Assembly: GCF_023091745.1 (NCBI RefSeq) | Contig: NC_068910.1 | Span: forward strand, 87,920,170 to 87,984,169 | Source: Budorcas taxicolor | Lineage: Eukaryota; Chordata; Mammalia; Artiodactyla; Bovidae | Direction: 5' to 3' | DNA length: 64,000 nt | Part shown: positions 33,352-44,036 of the stretch, one piece after another | How positions within the stretch are numbered: the stretch's first letter is position 1 | Layout of the letters: each line of letters starts with the position of its first letter | Made by a program: the position numbers and the translations under genes | The notes under the pieces: model-generated | Database searches by the model: none | Told to the model about the DNA's origin: nothing | Seen by the model: only the letters and a program-made list of their open reading frames with translations

Positions 33352-33608
33352 GCTGCTGCTGCTAAGTCGCTTCAGTCGTGTCCGACTCTGTGCAACCCCA
33401 TAGACAGCAGCCCACCAGGCTCCCCCATCCCTGGGATTCTCCAGGCAAGAACAGTGGAGTGGGTTGCCATTTCCTCCTCCAATGCAGGAAAGTGAAAAGT
33501 GAAAGTGAAGTCACTCAGTCATGTCCGACTCGTAGCGACCCCATGGACTGCAGCCCACCAGGCTCCTCTGCCCATGGGGTTTTCCAGGCAAGAGTACTGG
33601 TACTGATT
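33352..33608 (-). mobile_element. Bov-A2 SINE inside the 5' LTR
   Basis: CTG tail at 33352-33362, two distinct monomers and a 5' end cut at 'caagagtactggtactg'. The LTR resumes with 'agccaccaccatttcgg', matching 'agccatcgacattttgg' of the uninterrupted LTR. The SINE is therefore younger than the provirus. Confidence 0.93.
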
Positions 33609-33655
33609 AGCCACCACCATTTCGGACTCCTTTTTCCTATTCCAACTACCTAACA

Positions 33656-33659
33656 AGAT
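33656..33659. repeat. Provirus target-site duplication, right
   Basis: 'agat', matching 25906-25909. Confidence 0.75.
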
Positions 33660-35223
33660 GTTAATAGAAGTTGAATAGAATAGAAACAGTTTCTCTTTTA
33701 GCATTGACTTCATATCTTTAGCCTTTAACTAAATCTTAATCCTGAACATCAATATACCATCAGATATTATTCAGAAACAAGACTCCTTGAACGTGGTAGA
33801 GTGCAGTGATTACTGGTTCTTCACATAAATGCCTAATTTCAAATTTCACATCTTCTGTCTTCTCACTGTATGATTTGGTTCCAGGTAATTACTCTGAGCC
33901 TCATTTTTCCTTGTCTAGATTGCTTTGAAGACATTGGACATACATATACATATATGTATATGACAGATGAAATTAAACAATATGTAAAAATATAAGCATA
34001 CTCAAATCCTCAGGAATATTTGCTGTTATTATTTAGGAACATGAAAATGATAGGGTTTGATCAAGTGATCCTTGAAAAATTTGAATCAAATGGAAATTCT
34101 CTTGCTTCAGGATGATTAAGAAAGCTAGACTCTTGAAAGAGCAAGTGTAATAGGGAAGAGTCAAAACTGACTAAAAGTGCCTTTCTTCAGATGCCTGTCA
34201 ACTTGTAGATGGCAGGAGGGAAGAAATTAACACATTCCCCTGCCTGAGGCCATTCTAGGAGCTATTTCAGGAGTAAATGATCTTTTTACTTTGTTTCCTC
34301 ACCTGCCCCCATCTCTGATCCATAAGAGAACCTGGCATCAGGATGATTATTTTGAGACTTTAGTCTGCAATCTTCATCAGCCTGATCTTGGGTGGCCTTG
34401 ACCTGCACCAGCTTGGAACTGGGCTGGGTCACAGTAGTGGAAAAACCAGATTCTAGCCACTAGACAAGTGGCTTTGCAGAAAAGAATTTACACAAAGAGA
34501 GAAAGTAGTGAAGCAAGTAAAGCATTAAAAGGAAAAAGACTGCAGTACATGTGGATAGACGCAGGAACACACTTTGAGAGTTCCCGAGTTGCACCTGTGT
34601 AGCAGTTTAAATCACTTATATGGGGCATTTCTTCGAGATTTCCTTTGGCTAATCATTTTGATTTGCCTGGTTCACACTCCATGTTTGGTGTATCTAAGGA
34701 TCTTTCCATGTGTGCCCATGCCTAGATGGATCCTACTGAAAAGGCATCTGGGTAGAGCATCCCTTGACATGACTCCCCTTTGGCCTCCAAGGAGCCTTTT
34801 TTGCACATGTGTGGTGGGGGAAGTCTCCTGACTTCAGGAACAAAAAATATGTGGTCTGTGCAGGATCCAGCCTCCTCCCTTAATTGCCCTGCTATTCTTG
34901 GAGTTTTGGTCCATAGGGAATGAATCTCCAATTGCTTTCCACTGGGGGGCCCATCTCCTCCTGCCTCAAACCAGATTTCTGAATGAAGTCATATTGCTTA
35001 CCTCAACATCTTGTCTCTTGGATTCATTGGCCTATTGTATGGTGAGAAGAGTGAGCTTGGACATGGCAACTCAAGGAAACTTTAGACAATGTGTGGGAAG
35101 AGTGATAGAAAGCAAGTTACAAATTCAGAAATCAGTTCTTGGTTATTCACTGGCTAAGGATGAATATTCCAGGAGTGATTCACATATGCATGCTAAGGTT
35201 GAAACACATGGAATATGCCTGAA
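33660..35223. other. Unique sequence with a MIR-like patch and possible LTR relic
   Basis: A MIR-like core lies at about 33800-33925 ('agagtgcagtgattactgg', 'gagcctcatttttcc'). A short TATG/TACA repeat lies at 33940-33962. From about 34430 to 34600, 'gcagaaaagaatttacac' followed by 'gaaagtagtgaagcaag' has an antisense-LTR look that I cannot assign. Frames up to 85 codons only, apart from the SINE-derived 34898-35413. Confidence 0.4.
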
Positions 35224-35435
35224 CTTGGCTCAGAGGTTAAAGCGTCTGCCTCCAATGCGAGAGACCCGGGTTCGATCCCTGGGTCGGGAAGATCCCCTGG
35301 AGAAGGAAATGGTAACCCACTCCTGGGTATTCTTGCCTGGAGAATCCCATGGACGAAGAAGCCTGGTAGGCTACAGTCCACGGGGTCGCAAAAAGTCGGA
35401 CACAACTGAGTGACTTCACCTTCACTTTCACCTTA
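35224..35435 (+). mobile_element. Young Bov-tA-type SINE, head slightly truncated
   Basis: Starts at 'cttggctcagaggttaaag', so the first ~8 bases are lost. The B box 'gggttcgatccc' (35268-35279) and other CpGs are intact. The 171-codon plus frame 34898-35413 ends inside it and is rejected as a gene. Confidence 0.92.
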
Positions 35436-36017
35436 ACTTAGTGATAATTGATAAATCCAGAAATGCTCAGACTATGTAAAAATGAAGGTATTCTAGGTTT
35501 TTACATTTCCCCTAAACTTAGAATTGACATTTCGCTCCTTAGCAGTGAATGAAAGTGGGAAAAGAGCATGTTAAGCATTTCCTTCTTTTTTAGAACAGTA
35601 TAAAGAAGCAGACTAAGCGACAAATAAAGATATTCATATATTTGCTCATTTTATAAAAACTCTTAGAAATGAAAGATAGCTTTGCATGCCTTTGAAAATT
35701 TACATATAAAAGACAACAACAATATTTGACTCCTAGGCTAATATTATTCACTTTCTGGGAATACACATAAAGCTTCAAGAGAAGTGATTTGACCTTGTGC
35801 TGTCACCATAGTTGGGAAAAAAAAAAAAAATTTGCTACACATGAAAATGTGAGTGTTAAATCAGGGAATGTTAGATGAAAGATCACAGGAAATCATCTTC
35901 TGTGAAAAATACTTTCCTTCATTTTGGGGAAATTAGTATAAATAATTCTTAGTAATTTTTGATTAAAAATGCTATATTGAACGTGACATAGTTTTCTATG
36001 ACCTTTTTTAAAATTGC
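35436..36017. other. Unique AT-rich DNA
   Basis: Includes an A-run at about 35818-35830. Nothing recognised. Confidence 0.5.
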
Positions 36018-36080
36018 TTTCTTTACTGTTTAATTGGAAGATAATTACTTTACAATGCTGCATTGGTTTCTTCCATACTT
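36018..36080 (-). mobile_element. Short L1 3' UTR scrap, antisense
   Basis: 'taattggaagataattactt', then 'tacaatgctgcattggttt', matches the antisense end of bovid L1 3' UTRs (compare 59325-59370). Confidence 0.65.
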
Positions 36081-36275
36081 TAGATTTCTCAGGTAAATGT
36101 TGAGACAACAGTTAATTATCTTTAATCAAATCTTATTGTGAAGTCACTACAAAATGTATTCTCAAAACACTTGTTTCAAGCAGGGATCTTGGTAAGTCCA
36201 AAAGTTTATCATAAATTATTAAATGTTAGAAAATAAAACATGCAGCTTTATTTAAAAAAAAATAGAACTAAAATG

Positions 36276-36322
36276 TTTGAACCCAGAAAAAGAAATGGTA
36301 ATTCTGTGATGTGATAGAGATG
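36276..36322 (+). repeat. 47-bp direct repeat, copy 1
   Basis: Identical to 36566-36612 apart from two substitutions. L1 3'-UTR-like sequence. Confidence 0.92.
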
Positions 36323-36351
36323 TGAATAATATTAGCCTAGGAGTCAAATAT

Positions 36352-36563
36352 TGTGAAGTGAAGTGAAGTTGCTCAGTCGTGTCCAACTCTTTGCGACACC
36401 ATGGACTGTAGCCCATCAGGCTCTTCCATCCATGGGATTCTCCAGGCAAGAATACTGGAGTGGGTTGCCATTTCCTTCTCCAGGGGATCTTCCCAACCTA
36501 GGAACTGAACCCAGGTCTCCCGCATTGCAGGCAGACGCTTTAACCTCGGAGCCATCAGGAGTG
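36352..36563 (-). mobile_element. Bov-tA-type SINE between the 47-bp repeats, antisense
   Basis: Complete body and head ('gaagttgctcagtcgtgtcc' to 'cggagccatcagg'). It sits between the two copies of a 47-bp direct repeat, with about 30 extra bases (36323-36351) on its left. Confidence 0.92.
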
Positions 36564-36565
36564 AC

Positions 36566-36722
36566 TTTGAACCCAGAAAAAGAAATGATAATTCTGTGAT
36601 GTGATAGAGGTGTTAGCTAATTATCTTACAACATATAAGTGTATCAGATCATCACACTGTACACTTTAAGCCTAAACAATGTTATATGTCAACTGTATTT
36701 CAGTAAAGCTGGAAGAAATGAT
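36566..36722 (+). mobile_element. L1 3' UTR fragment (includes direct-repeat copy 2)
   Basis: 'gtgatagaggtgttagctaa', then 'cacactgtacactttaag', 'aacaatgttatatgtcaac' and 'tttcagtaaagctgg' form the 3' end of an L1. Copy 2 of the direct repeat is 36566-36612. Confidence 0.75.
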
Positions 36723-36856
36723 TCAAGACTGATAGATATTTTCTCTCAGCACTTTGAAGAGTTTATTTTGTCTCCTATAATTTTAAGATACTTTTTTTTA
36801 ATTTTAAAAGTGAAATAGAGAAATTATGTAAAAGTGTACAGTTAATAGATTGGCCA

Positions 36857-37272
36857 TGTTATGGGCTGAATTGTGTTTTCCAGAAGATGTTACAGTCCTA
36901 AACTCCAATATTTGTGAATGTGATTTTGTTTGGAAATAATGTCTTTGCAGATGATCAAGTTAGGTCAATAGAGTGGGTCCTAATCCAATATAATTGTGTC
37001 CTTTTGAAAAAGTTTAGACACAGTGACAGAGATGCACGGAGAGAACATGATATGAAGACAAAGGGGGAACCTTGTCTCCAAGCCAAGGAACACTCGAAGT
37101 TACCAGAAGCTAGCCATGAAGCATGGGACAGATTTTCCCTCATAGCCCTCAGAATGAACCAATCCATAAATGCTTTCATTTTGGAATTCCTGCTTCTAGA
37201 ACTCTGAGGCATTTTTGTTGTTTAAGGTACTACTGTCTGGTAATTTGCTATGGAAGTCCCAGAAGATTAATC
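36857..37272 (+). mobile_element. MLT1-type MaLR LTR
   Basis: Starts 'tgttatgggctgaattgtg', continues 'tgattttgtttggaaataat', 'agccaaggaacactcg', 'cctcatagccctcagaatg' and ends 'aagtcccagaagatt'. All are landmarks of MLT1 LTRs in order. Essentially full length and solo. The 97- and 85-codon frames over it are not genes. Confidence 0.9.
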
Positions 37273-37636
37273 TAGACATGGATATTTTAATCAACAGAAA
37301 TAGAAGCCAGAGAAAACTTTGCACTTCCTGTTGTCAGTGAAGGACCCTATCTCATCTTTCTTGATGCCTTTATGAGGCACTTCAAGCATTAAGAAGTACC
37401 TTAGTGGACGCTCATTATATCAACCCACCATTGTCCCTAGTCCTTTCCTGCATGGGTCCTCCACTGTCAGGTACCTGCAGTGCTCACCAGGCACGAGTTT
37501 TACTTCTGCTCGTTGACACTCCTTTCTGTCCTTTCTGAATCACGACAGCTCCCAACTCTCTAGGTAAATCAATACGAGTGGACATAGTCACCAATGTGCT
37601 AGAATCCTTAGTACTTTATATCCCATGTAAAGAAGA
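37273..37636. other. Unique sequence
   Basis: Moderately GC-rich; nothing recognised. Confidence 0.5.
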
Positions 37637-37845
37637 GCTCTTTTATTTATTTTTTTTTTGTCTTTTTTTAAATTTCACTTTATTTTACAATACTGTATTG
37701 GTTTTGCCATATATCAGCATGAATCTGCCACGGGTGTACATGAGCTCCCAACCCTGAACCCCGCTCCCACCTCCCTCCCCATACCATCTCCCTGGGTCAT
37801 CCCAGTGCACCAGCCCCAAGCATCCTGCATTGAATGACCGGCGAT
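37637..37845 (-). mobile_element. Bovid L1 3' UTR, antisense
   Basis: A T-run at 37648-37672 is the antisense poly(A). 'acaatactgtattggttttg', 'gcatgaatctgccacggg' and 'cagtgcaccagccccaagc' follow. Strongly 5' truncated. From 37846 to 38237 I see unique DNA with a direct repeat 'gttcctatga' at 37979-38000. Confidence 0.88.
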
Positions 37846-38239
37846 TCCTTAATGTTGTAGTTTATACCAGGCAGGTATCCAAGTATACCATAAGTGCACC
37901 AGTGACTCACAGAAATTTCAATGAAAATACTTTTCTGTTTAAGAAGGTACACTATGAAGTCAGCCTTAAAGTCTTTAAGTTCCTATGAGTTCCTATGAGT
38001 TTTATATTTCGTATAAAAATCAATGGGTTTTTAGAAATTCATTTCCCAAGTGAATCTTCAAACCTCTATACAAAGTCAATTTACTAAATCTGTTAGTTGT
38101 TAGGAATGCCAATAATTGACAGAATAGGTCTCATTTTGAGACCTCCCCCAAATATGTATCAGTGGCAAATAAGCACTAAAATTTGCTTGAAATCATTAGT
38201 CATTAGGAAATAATCAAATAAAACCCACAATAACTTGCT

Positions 38240-38357
38240 GCTACATGGTAGCTCAGCTGGTAAAGGATCCTCCTGCAATGCAAGAGACCTTGGTTTGATC
38301 CCTGGGTCAGGAAGATCCGCTGATGAAGGGATAGGCTACCCACTCCAGTATTCTTGG
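38240..38357 (+). mobile_element. First unit of a dimeric tRNA-SINE
   Basis: The tRNA-like head and the start of the body end at 'ccactccagtattcttgg'. A second complete head follows directly. Confidence 0.88.
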
Positions 38358-38565
38358 ACTTCCCTTGTGGTGCAGACAGCAAAGAATCTGCCTGCAATGT
38401 GGGAGACCTGGGTTTGATCCTTGGGTTGGGAAGATTCTGGAGAAGGAATGGCTATCCCCTTTGGTACTCTAACCTCGAGAATCCCCATGTACAGAGGAGC
38501 CTGGCAGGCTACAGTCCATGGGATTCCAAAGAGTTGGACATGACTCAAGGACTTTCACTTTTACT
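38358..38565 (+). mobile_element. Second unit: Bov-tA-type SINE
   Basis: Begins 'acttcccttgtggtgcagac' and ends 'gactcaaggactttcac'. Together with 38240-38357 it forms a dimeric arrangement, known in bovid tRNA-SINEs. Confidence 0.9.
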
Positions 38566-38571
38566 TCCATA

Positions 38572-39108
38572 TGGCTACTAGCATCGCTGAAATGATAAAT
38601 CACACAAGGCAGAGTGCTGTTGAGGCTGTGAAGAAATGTAAACCCTCATGCATTGTTGGGGGGAATGAAAAATGTAGCTACTTTGGAAAACAATAGAGAA
38701 GCTTCTTTTAAACATATACTTATCATGTGACTGCTATTTCACATGTAGGTATTTACTCAAGAGAAATGGAAATATGTGTTTGTACAGTGACCTGTTCATA
38801 GAAGCTTTATTCATATAGCCCCAAACTGAAAATAACCCAGATGTCCCTCCATTGGTAAATGGATAAACAAAACACTACTCATTAATAAAAGTAATAGCTC
38901 ATAAATATATATAACACAATATATAAATCTACAGTGTTAAAGTCAGAGAAAGCAGAGAAGACTATAGAGTATATGATGCCATCACTATGATATTCTGCAA
39001 TAAGCACAACTCTAGGAAGAGAAATCTGAATATAGTGGTCAGAGACTAGAGATGATAACATGGAAATAAAACACTTTATAAAATTTTATTGATGATGGAA
39101 TGGTATCT
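38572..39108 (+). mobile_element. L1 ORF2 end and 3' UTR
   Basis: 'gaggctgtgaagaaatgtaa', then 'catgtaggtatttactcaag', 'aacccagatgtccctcc' and 'attggtaaatggataaac' are the C-terminal ORF2 landmarks of mammalian L1 in sense. Stops abound. Confidence 0.85.
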
Positions 39109-39115
39109 CCTATAC

Positions 39116-39322
39116 TTGTTTAGTCACTAAGTCATGTGTGACTCTTGTTACCTCATGTACTATAGCCTGCTAGGCTCCTCTCTCCATGGGATTTCCCAAG
39201 CAAGAATATTGGAGTGGCTTGCCATTTCCTCCTCCAGAGGATCTTCCTGACCCAGGGAGTGAACATGTGTCTCCTGGATTGACACACGATTTCTTTTACC
39301 ACTAGTTGCCACCTGGGAAGCC
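39116..39322 (-). mobile_element. Bov-tA-type SINE, antisense
   Basis: Complete but diverged, with a small insertion at 'cctggattgacacacgattt' in the head region. Confidence 0.9.
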
Positions 39323-39492
39323 CGAGTGCTTTAAAAATTTACAACTATGAAATTAATTAAGGAAAATTTTAAACATGTAATGTTTAACAACTTTAAAATT
39401 GCTTGTAATTGCACTACTGGTTATTCCTGATTTCTCTTCATACTAGTCTAATTTATGCTTCTCTTTTTAATAAAGGACTGTACTATTATAGG

Positions 39493-39715
39493 ACTTCCCA
39501 GGTGGCACAGTGGTAAAGAATCCACATGCCAATGCAGGAGACACAGGAGACATGGGTTCAATTCCTGGGTCAAGAATATCCCCTGCAGTAGAAAATGGCA
39601 AACCACTGCAGTATTCTTGCCTGGAAAATGCCATGGATAGAAGAGCCTGGCAGCCTACAGTCCATCGAGTCACATAGAGTTAGACAGGACTAAGCCACTG
39701 AGTATGCATGCCTAC
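39493..39715 (+). mobile_element. Bov-tA-type SINE with target duplication
   Basis: Flanked by an 11-bp duplication with one mismatch ('actattatagg' at 39482-39492, 'actattacagg' at 39716-39726). It contains a short internal duplication 'gagacacaggagacatg'. Confidence 0.93.
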
Positions 39716-39726
39716 ACTATTACAGG

Positions 39727-40074
39727 AAGGCACATCTTTGAAGAGGAGAAGGTTTGAATTCTCATGGGGGTTTGGGGTCAACTCCAGTGGGTTAGGACCA
39801 ACAGTGCCAGTGCCACCTACTTCCTGCAAACACAATGTCACACTTAATGTGAAAAAAAAATAAGATTTTTGTAACGTGCCTTGCAAGTTGAAATTCTTTC
39901 TATGAAGGCAAACACAATAGCAATTTGAGCCACCAGAATCCTCTGAACATCCAAGTTTCAAGCATTCCTTTAGATGGTAAATTTCTATTTTTTCCCATAA
40001 GATGACACATCTCCATTCACATTAAATCCTTATGGTAAGGAATTAGAATTTTCTATCTGCTATACTTGTTGATT
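39727..40074. other. Unique sequence
   Basis: Nothing recognised. Confidence 0.5.
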
Positions 40075-40212
40075 TTCTATGTAAGAATACTGGAGTGAGT
40101 TGCCATTTTCTACTTCAGGGGATCTTCCTGACCCAGGATTGGACCCTCATCCTTTGCATCTCCTGCCCTGGCAGGTGGATTCTTTACCAACTATGCCACC
40201 TGGGAAGCCCAG
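40075..40212 (-). mobile_element. Bov-tA-type SINE, antisense, 3' part missing
   Basis: Head and first part of the body only ('agaatactggagtgagttgc' to 'cacctgggaagccc'). Confidence 0.88.
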
Positions 40213-40671
40213 CTTGTAAAAGAGTGTATTTCCAGTTATATTTCATTCAGAAAGATACTAAACTTATTTTCTTCCACATCAAGCTTAAGAAGCTCAGTTG
40301 TTGCCCAGCTTTGAGGTATGCTCATTTTTTCTGTCACCCTTGACTTTGGAGGAGCTAGGCACATTCTGATATTTCTGTTAGCCTGGAATGAGAAAGAAAA
40401 ACAATTTAATTCAGGAAGTTTAAGACTTGATTCCCAGTTTTCTCGAATATTATGGTTTACTATTTTCTCTTAACTTAACAGAAGGCATTCTGCTTCTTAC
40501 CCAGATGCTGATCACAGATTTGTTACTGCCCTGAAAACATCCCCCTACTTCTGTCTAACATAAAGCTGTCTTACTTTTTTTTCTAAGAGCAAAGGAAATT
40601 TGTGAAACATCAAGAGAACAGTTATTTCTGCTTCTTTGAGAAAAACAACTTAGGAAATTCTACACTAAAAC
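40213..40671. other. Unique sequence
   Basis: Nothing recognised. Confidence 0.5.
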
Positions 40672-40853
40672 GTACTCTTTGTGGCCCCATGGACTGTAGC
40701 CTGTCAGGCAGCTCTGTCCATGAAATTCTCCAGGGAAGGATACTGCAGTGGGTAGCCATTCCCTGCTCCAGGAGATCCTTCTGACCCAGGGATTGAACCC
40801 AGGTCTCCTGCATTGCAGGCAGATTATTTACTGTTTGAGCTACCTGGGAAGCC
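40672..40853 (-). mobile_element. Bov-tA-type SINE, antisense
   Basis: 'gtactctttgtggccccatg' to 'gctacctgggaagccc'; the tail end is slightly truncated. Confidence 0.9.
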
Positions 40854-41577
40854 CATAAAACATACAACCTACTTTTTATTTTTTACATCTAGAGTTAAAG
40901 TACATTTTTAAAAGAATGATGGTAAAAAAAAATACTCAAAAAATTACAATCTAATTTCATATTAGTTTTTCTGACTTCTATTTGTGGATAATATTTTAAG
41001 AAATTCTTCTTCATATACGCATTATTTTGGAAATAGAATTCTGGTTGCTGAAGGTTTTGTATTCTGGAAGCATTCATGAATTTTCTTTCTTTAAAGATTG
41101 GCACAAAAGAAAATTTCTTTCCAACATTTTAATCTTTGATGCTACCCTATAGTTATTTTTTAATGAGATAAATTGGTTTTTCATTTGAGTTCTTTATTGA
41201 AAATTGGTCTACTTATTTGTAGAAAAGAAACTTTAGTTTTTGCATTTCTCTTTTGCTGGTCAGTGTTTCCTAAGTTCTATGTTGTAATTTTTCATTGATA
41301 TTCAAGAAATTCTGTAAAATGCATTTAAAATTGTATTATTTGAACTGGACAAATGTAAACACTGGTACATTTGCAAAAATCTCTTCTACAAAAGTGTCTT
41401 TGAAAGTTAGCAGAAACTTAGAAAACTATCATCCTTGGGACTTGAGTGAGTTCAGAGGAGAGAGGTACGAGGTGAGGTTAGAGAGGGAGGCAATGGAAAA
41501 GGATGTGAATATTGTAATTATGATAAGGGCTAGTGGGCTGTTTCAAAAAGGAATCAACAGGACATGAATATACAGAA
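40854..41577. other. Unique AT-rich DNA
   Basis: No gene. A short purine-rich patch at about 41450-41500 may be another scrap of the ancient purine-rich repeat. Confidence 0.45.
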
Positions 41578-41880
41578 CAGGCAGTACTGGGTGTAGCGGT
41601 GGTGGTGCTGCCTGTCGGTCCCCAGACCCCAGCACAGGTTCCAGATCAACAATTCCTCCGCCACTGATGAAGGTCATTTACCACTCAGCTGGAGCTGTGA
41701 CCTTCTTCTGCATCTCTGTGAACTTCTTGTCACTGTCCCAGAGGCTTCAAATTAACGTTCATGACCTGAAAGAGTCTGATTTCCCCAGGGTCACTCAACA
41801 GTGTTTTGACCTAACTAGGCTGAAAGTCATATGGTATAAATTGCAAATGTTCTGCTACCATTTCTAAATAAATCTACCTA
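41578..41880 (+). other. GC-richer island with a 66-codon frame, unrecognised
   Basis: This 300-bp block is clearly more GC-rich than its flanks ('gtagcggtggtggtgctgcc', 'cccagaccccagcacagg'). It holds a frame from 41667 to 41867 and ends in an AATAAA (41867-41872). It could be a scrap of a processed pseudogene or a terminal exon. I do not recognise the protein and see no poly(A) tail or duplication. Confidence 0.3.
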
Positions 41881-42417
41881 ACCAATTACTGTGATGATGG
41901 GATGTTCACCTTGAGTCTGGATATATTTACAAAAATATTTCTTTAAAAAAATTTGAAAAAGGAGTTTTATGTTTATAATTAACTTTTCCTGTCAAGATGC
42001 TTAAGAAAAAGGCTAAAGTATCTTTCCATTGTCAAATCAGAGCAGTGTATGAAACCATTTGGAGAAAAGTGTTTGAATAAATTTAATTGTAATTGCCATC
42101 TTGTAAGTACAGACATGTAGGTTGTTGAAATTATAGATTTGAGAAATTTGCAATGTAAAAATTTGGTAGGAATGTGCAGAGAATAAAACAGGTATGATGC
42201 ACCTTGAACTTTGGAACTCATATAGTTTTTAATGTATAAATTTAGTCCAAAATACTACCCAAATGCATTCTAGAGTTTGGAGCTGTTTAGAAAAGGTAAG
42301 ACCCTCTAGAGTCCCAAATTATTAGGTGAAACCTGTAAATAACAGAAAGTAGATTCAGAAAATATAGGAGCTCAACAAGGGAGAATTTACACCTGGGGAG
42401 AAATGAGCTTTGGAGAA
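41881..42417. other. Unique AT-rich DNA
   Basis: Nothing recognised. Confidence 0.5.
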
Positions 42418-42592
42418 TTAAATACAATGGTAGATAGATATCTAGGTTGTATCCATGTCCTGGCTATTGTGAATAGTGTTGTAATGAATATAGGGATTCT
42501 TTTATCTTTTGAATTATGATTTTCTCAGGATATATGCTTAGTAGTGAGATTGTTGGATCATATGGTAAATTTATTCATAGTTTCCTTTGTTA
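42418..42592 (-). mobile_element. L1 ORF2 C-terminal fragment, antisense
   Basis: 'gttgtatccatgtcctggc', 'ttgtaatgaatatagggatt' and 'gattgttggatcatatggta' are classic antisense L1 landmarks. Confidence 0.82.
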
Positions 42593-42822
42593 ATTTATTT
42601 TATTTTTAATTGGAGAATGATTACTTTACACAATTGTGATGGTTTCTGTCAAACATCAACATGAACCAGACATAGATGTACATATGTCCCCTCCTTCTTA
42701 AATCTCCCTCCTACCTCCCTCTCCATTCCACCCCTCTAGGTTGTCACAGAGCACCAGCTTTTAGTTCCTTGCATCATACAGCAAATTCCCACTGGCTGTC
42801 TACTTTCCTTTCATCTTGATGA
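42593..42822 (-). mobile_element. Bovid L1 3' UTR, antisense
   Basis: 'ttttaattggagaatgatta', then 'catcaacatgaaccagac' and 'ccctcctacctccctctcc'. Directly follows the ORF2 piece but is out of consensus order, so these are separate or rearranged elements. Confidence 0.82.
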
Positions 42823-42823
42823 A

Positions 42824-43533
42824 AGTGAAACAGGAGAGTGAAAGATGGCTTTAAATTCAACATTCAAAAAACGAAGATCACGGCATCTGGTCCCATCACT
42901 TCATGGCAAATAGATGGGTAAAAAATGGAAACAGTGACATAATTTATTTTCTTGGACTCCAAAAGCACTGCAGATGGTGAATGCAGCCATGAAATTAAAA
43001 GATGCGTCTTCCTTGGAAGAAAGGCAATGACCAACCTAGACAGCATATTAAAAATCAGAGATATTACTTTGCCAACAAAGGTCCATCTAGTCAAAGCTAT
43101 GGTTTTTCCAGTAGTCATGTATGGATGTGAGAGATGGACTGTAAAGAAAGCTGAACACTGAAGTATTGATGCTTTTGAACTGTGGTGTTGGAGAAGACTC
43201 TTGAAAGTCCCTTGGACTGCAAGGAAATCCAACCAGTCCATCCTAAAGGAAATCAGTCCTGAATATTCATTGGAAGGACTGATGCTGATGCTGAATCTCC
43301 AATACTTTGGCCACCTGATGGGAGGAATGAACTCATTGGAAAAGCCCCAGATGCTGGGAAAGACTGAAGGCAGGAGGAAAAGGGGACGACAGAGGATGAG
43401 ATGGTTGGATGGGATCACCAACTTGATGGACTTGAGTTTAAGCATGCTCCAGGAGTTGGTGATGGACAGGGAAGCCTGACGTGTTGCAGTACATGAGGTT
43501 GCAAAGAGTCAGACAGGACTGAGCAACTTAACT
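42824..43533 (+). mobile_element. BovB LINE 3' part, sense
   Basis: From 'agtgaaacaggagagtgaaag' to 'gactgagcaacttaac', about 700 bases: the C-terminal third of the BovB polyprotein and the 3' end. Sense frames 42952-43161 (LGRK..TNLDSI-type segment) and 43201-43479 are separated by a stop. The 193-codon minus frame is a shadow. Rather diverged, hence an older copy. Confidence 0.92.
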
Positions 43534-43535
43534 AA

Positions 43536-43849
43536 TCTACTTTACATATGGTAATATATATGATTCAATGCTACTCTCTCATGCAGATGTAGAGAACAGA
43601 CTTTTGTACACAACTAGGGAGAGAGGAGATGGGATGATTTGAGAGAGTAACATTTCAACATATCCCTAGTTTCTTAAGGAACCTCCATACTATTCTCCAT
43701 CTTGGCTATATCAGTTTACATCCGACCAGCAGTGAAAAATGTTTCCCTCTCTCCAGATTCTCTTCAGCATTTATTGTTTGTAGATGTTTTGATGTTAGCC
43801 ATTCTGAATGGTGTGAGGTGATACTTCATCGTAGTTTTGATGGTAGGAG
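43536..43849 (-). mobile_element. L1 ORF2/3' UTR segment, antisense
   Basis: 'actttacatatggtaatata', 'tccatactattctccatctt' and 'gtgtgaggtgatacttcatc' continue an antisense L1. BovB pieces lie on both sides. Confidence 0.78.
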
Positions 43850-44036
43850 GGATTGGGGGCAGGAGGAGAAGGGGACGACGGAGGATGAGATGGCTGGATG
43901 GCATCACTGACTCGATGGACATGAGTCTGAGTGAACTCTGGAAGTTGGTGATGGACAGGGAGGCCTGGCGTGCTGGGCTTCATGGGGTTGCAAGGAGTGA
44001 GACGTGACTGAGCGACTGAACTGAACTGAACTGAAT
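43850..44036 (+). mobile_element. BovB 3'-end fragment
   Basis: 'gggattgggggcaggagg' to the ACTGA tandem at 44016-44035. About 185 bases, close to consensus, so younger than the 42824 copy. Confidence 0.93.

Larger units (their letters stand above)
25910..33655 (-). mobile_element. Class I (gammaretrovirus-like) endogenous provirus, defective
   Basis: Order on the minus strand: 5' LTR (33655-32956), tRNA-His-like primer site (32951-32934), leader, gag remnants (to about 29900), protease, RNase H, integrase, envelope transmembrane remnants, polypurine tract (26339-26328), 3' LTR (26327-25910). The single CCHC knuckle, the gag-pro-pol style and the 4-bp duplication place it in the ERV1 class. 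It is non-functional: the RT core, part of RNase H/integrase and the envelope surface unit are gone, with frameshifts and stops throughout. The LTRs differ at many sites, so it is old. Later insertions: BovB (26653-27680), Bov-A SINEs (29620, 32314, 33352) and an opposite-strand LTR (31123-32028). Confidence 0.88.
32956..33655 (-). repeat. 5' LTR of the provirus (SINE-interrupted)
   Basis: Homologous to 25910-26327 along its whole length once the Bov-A2 at 33352-33608 is removed. Minus-strand start TGTTAGG at 33655. It has about 20 extra bases near 33035-33065 ('gtgattcccttggatcaacc' region) relative to the 3' LTR. Polyadenylation hexamer at 33095-33090. Confidence 0.88.

Noticed and set aside
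9458..33362. CTG/CAG trinucleotide runs (9458, 32314, 33352 and others)
   Set aside because: They are the normal tails of Bov-A/Bov-A2 SINEs, not disease-type repeat expansions.
34898..35413. 171-codon plus-strand open frame
   Set aside because: Its C-terminal third is SINE sequence and the rest shows no domain; no support for a gene.
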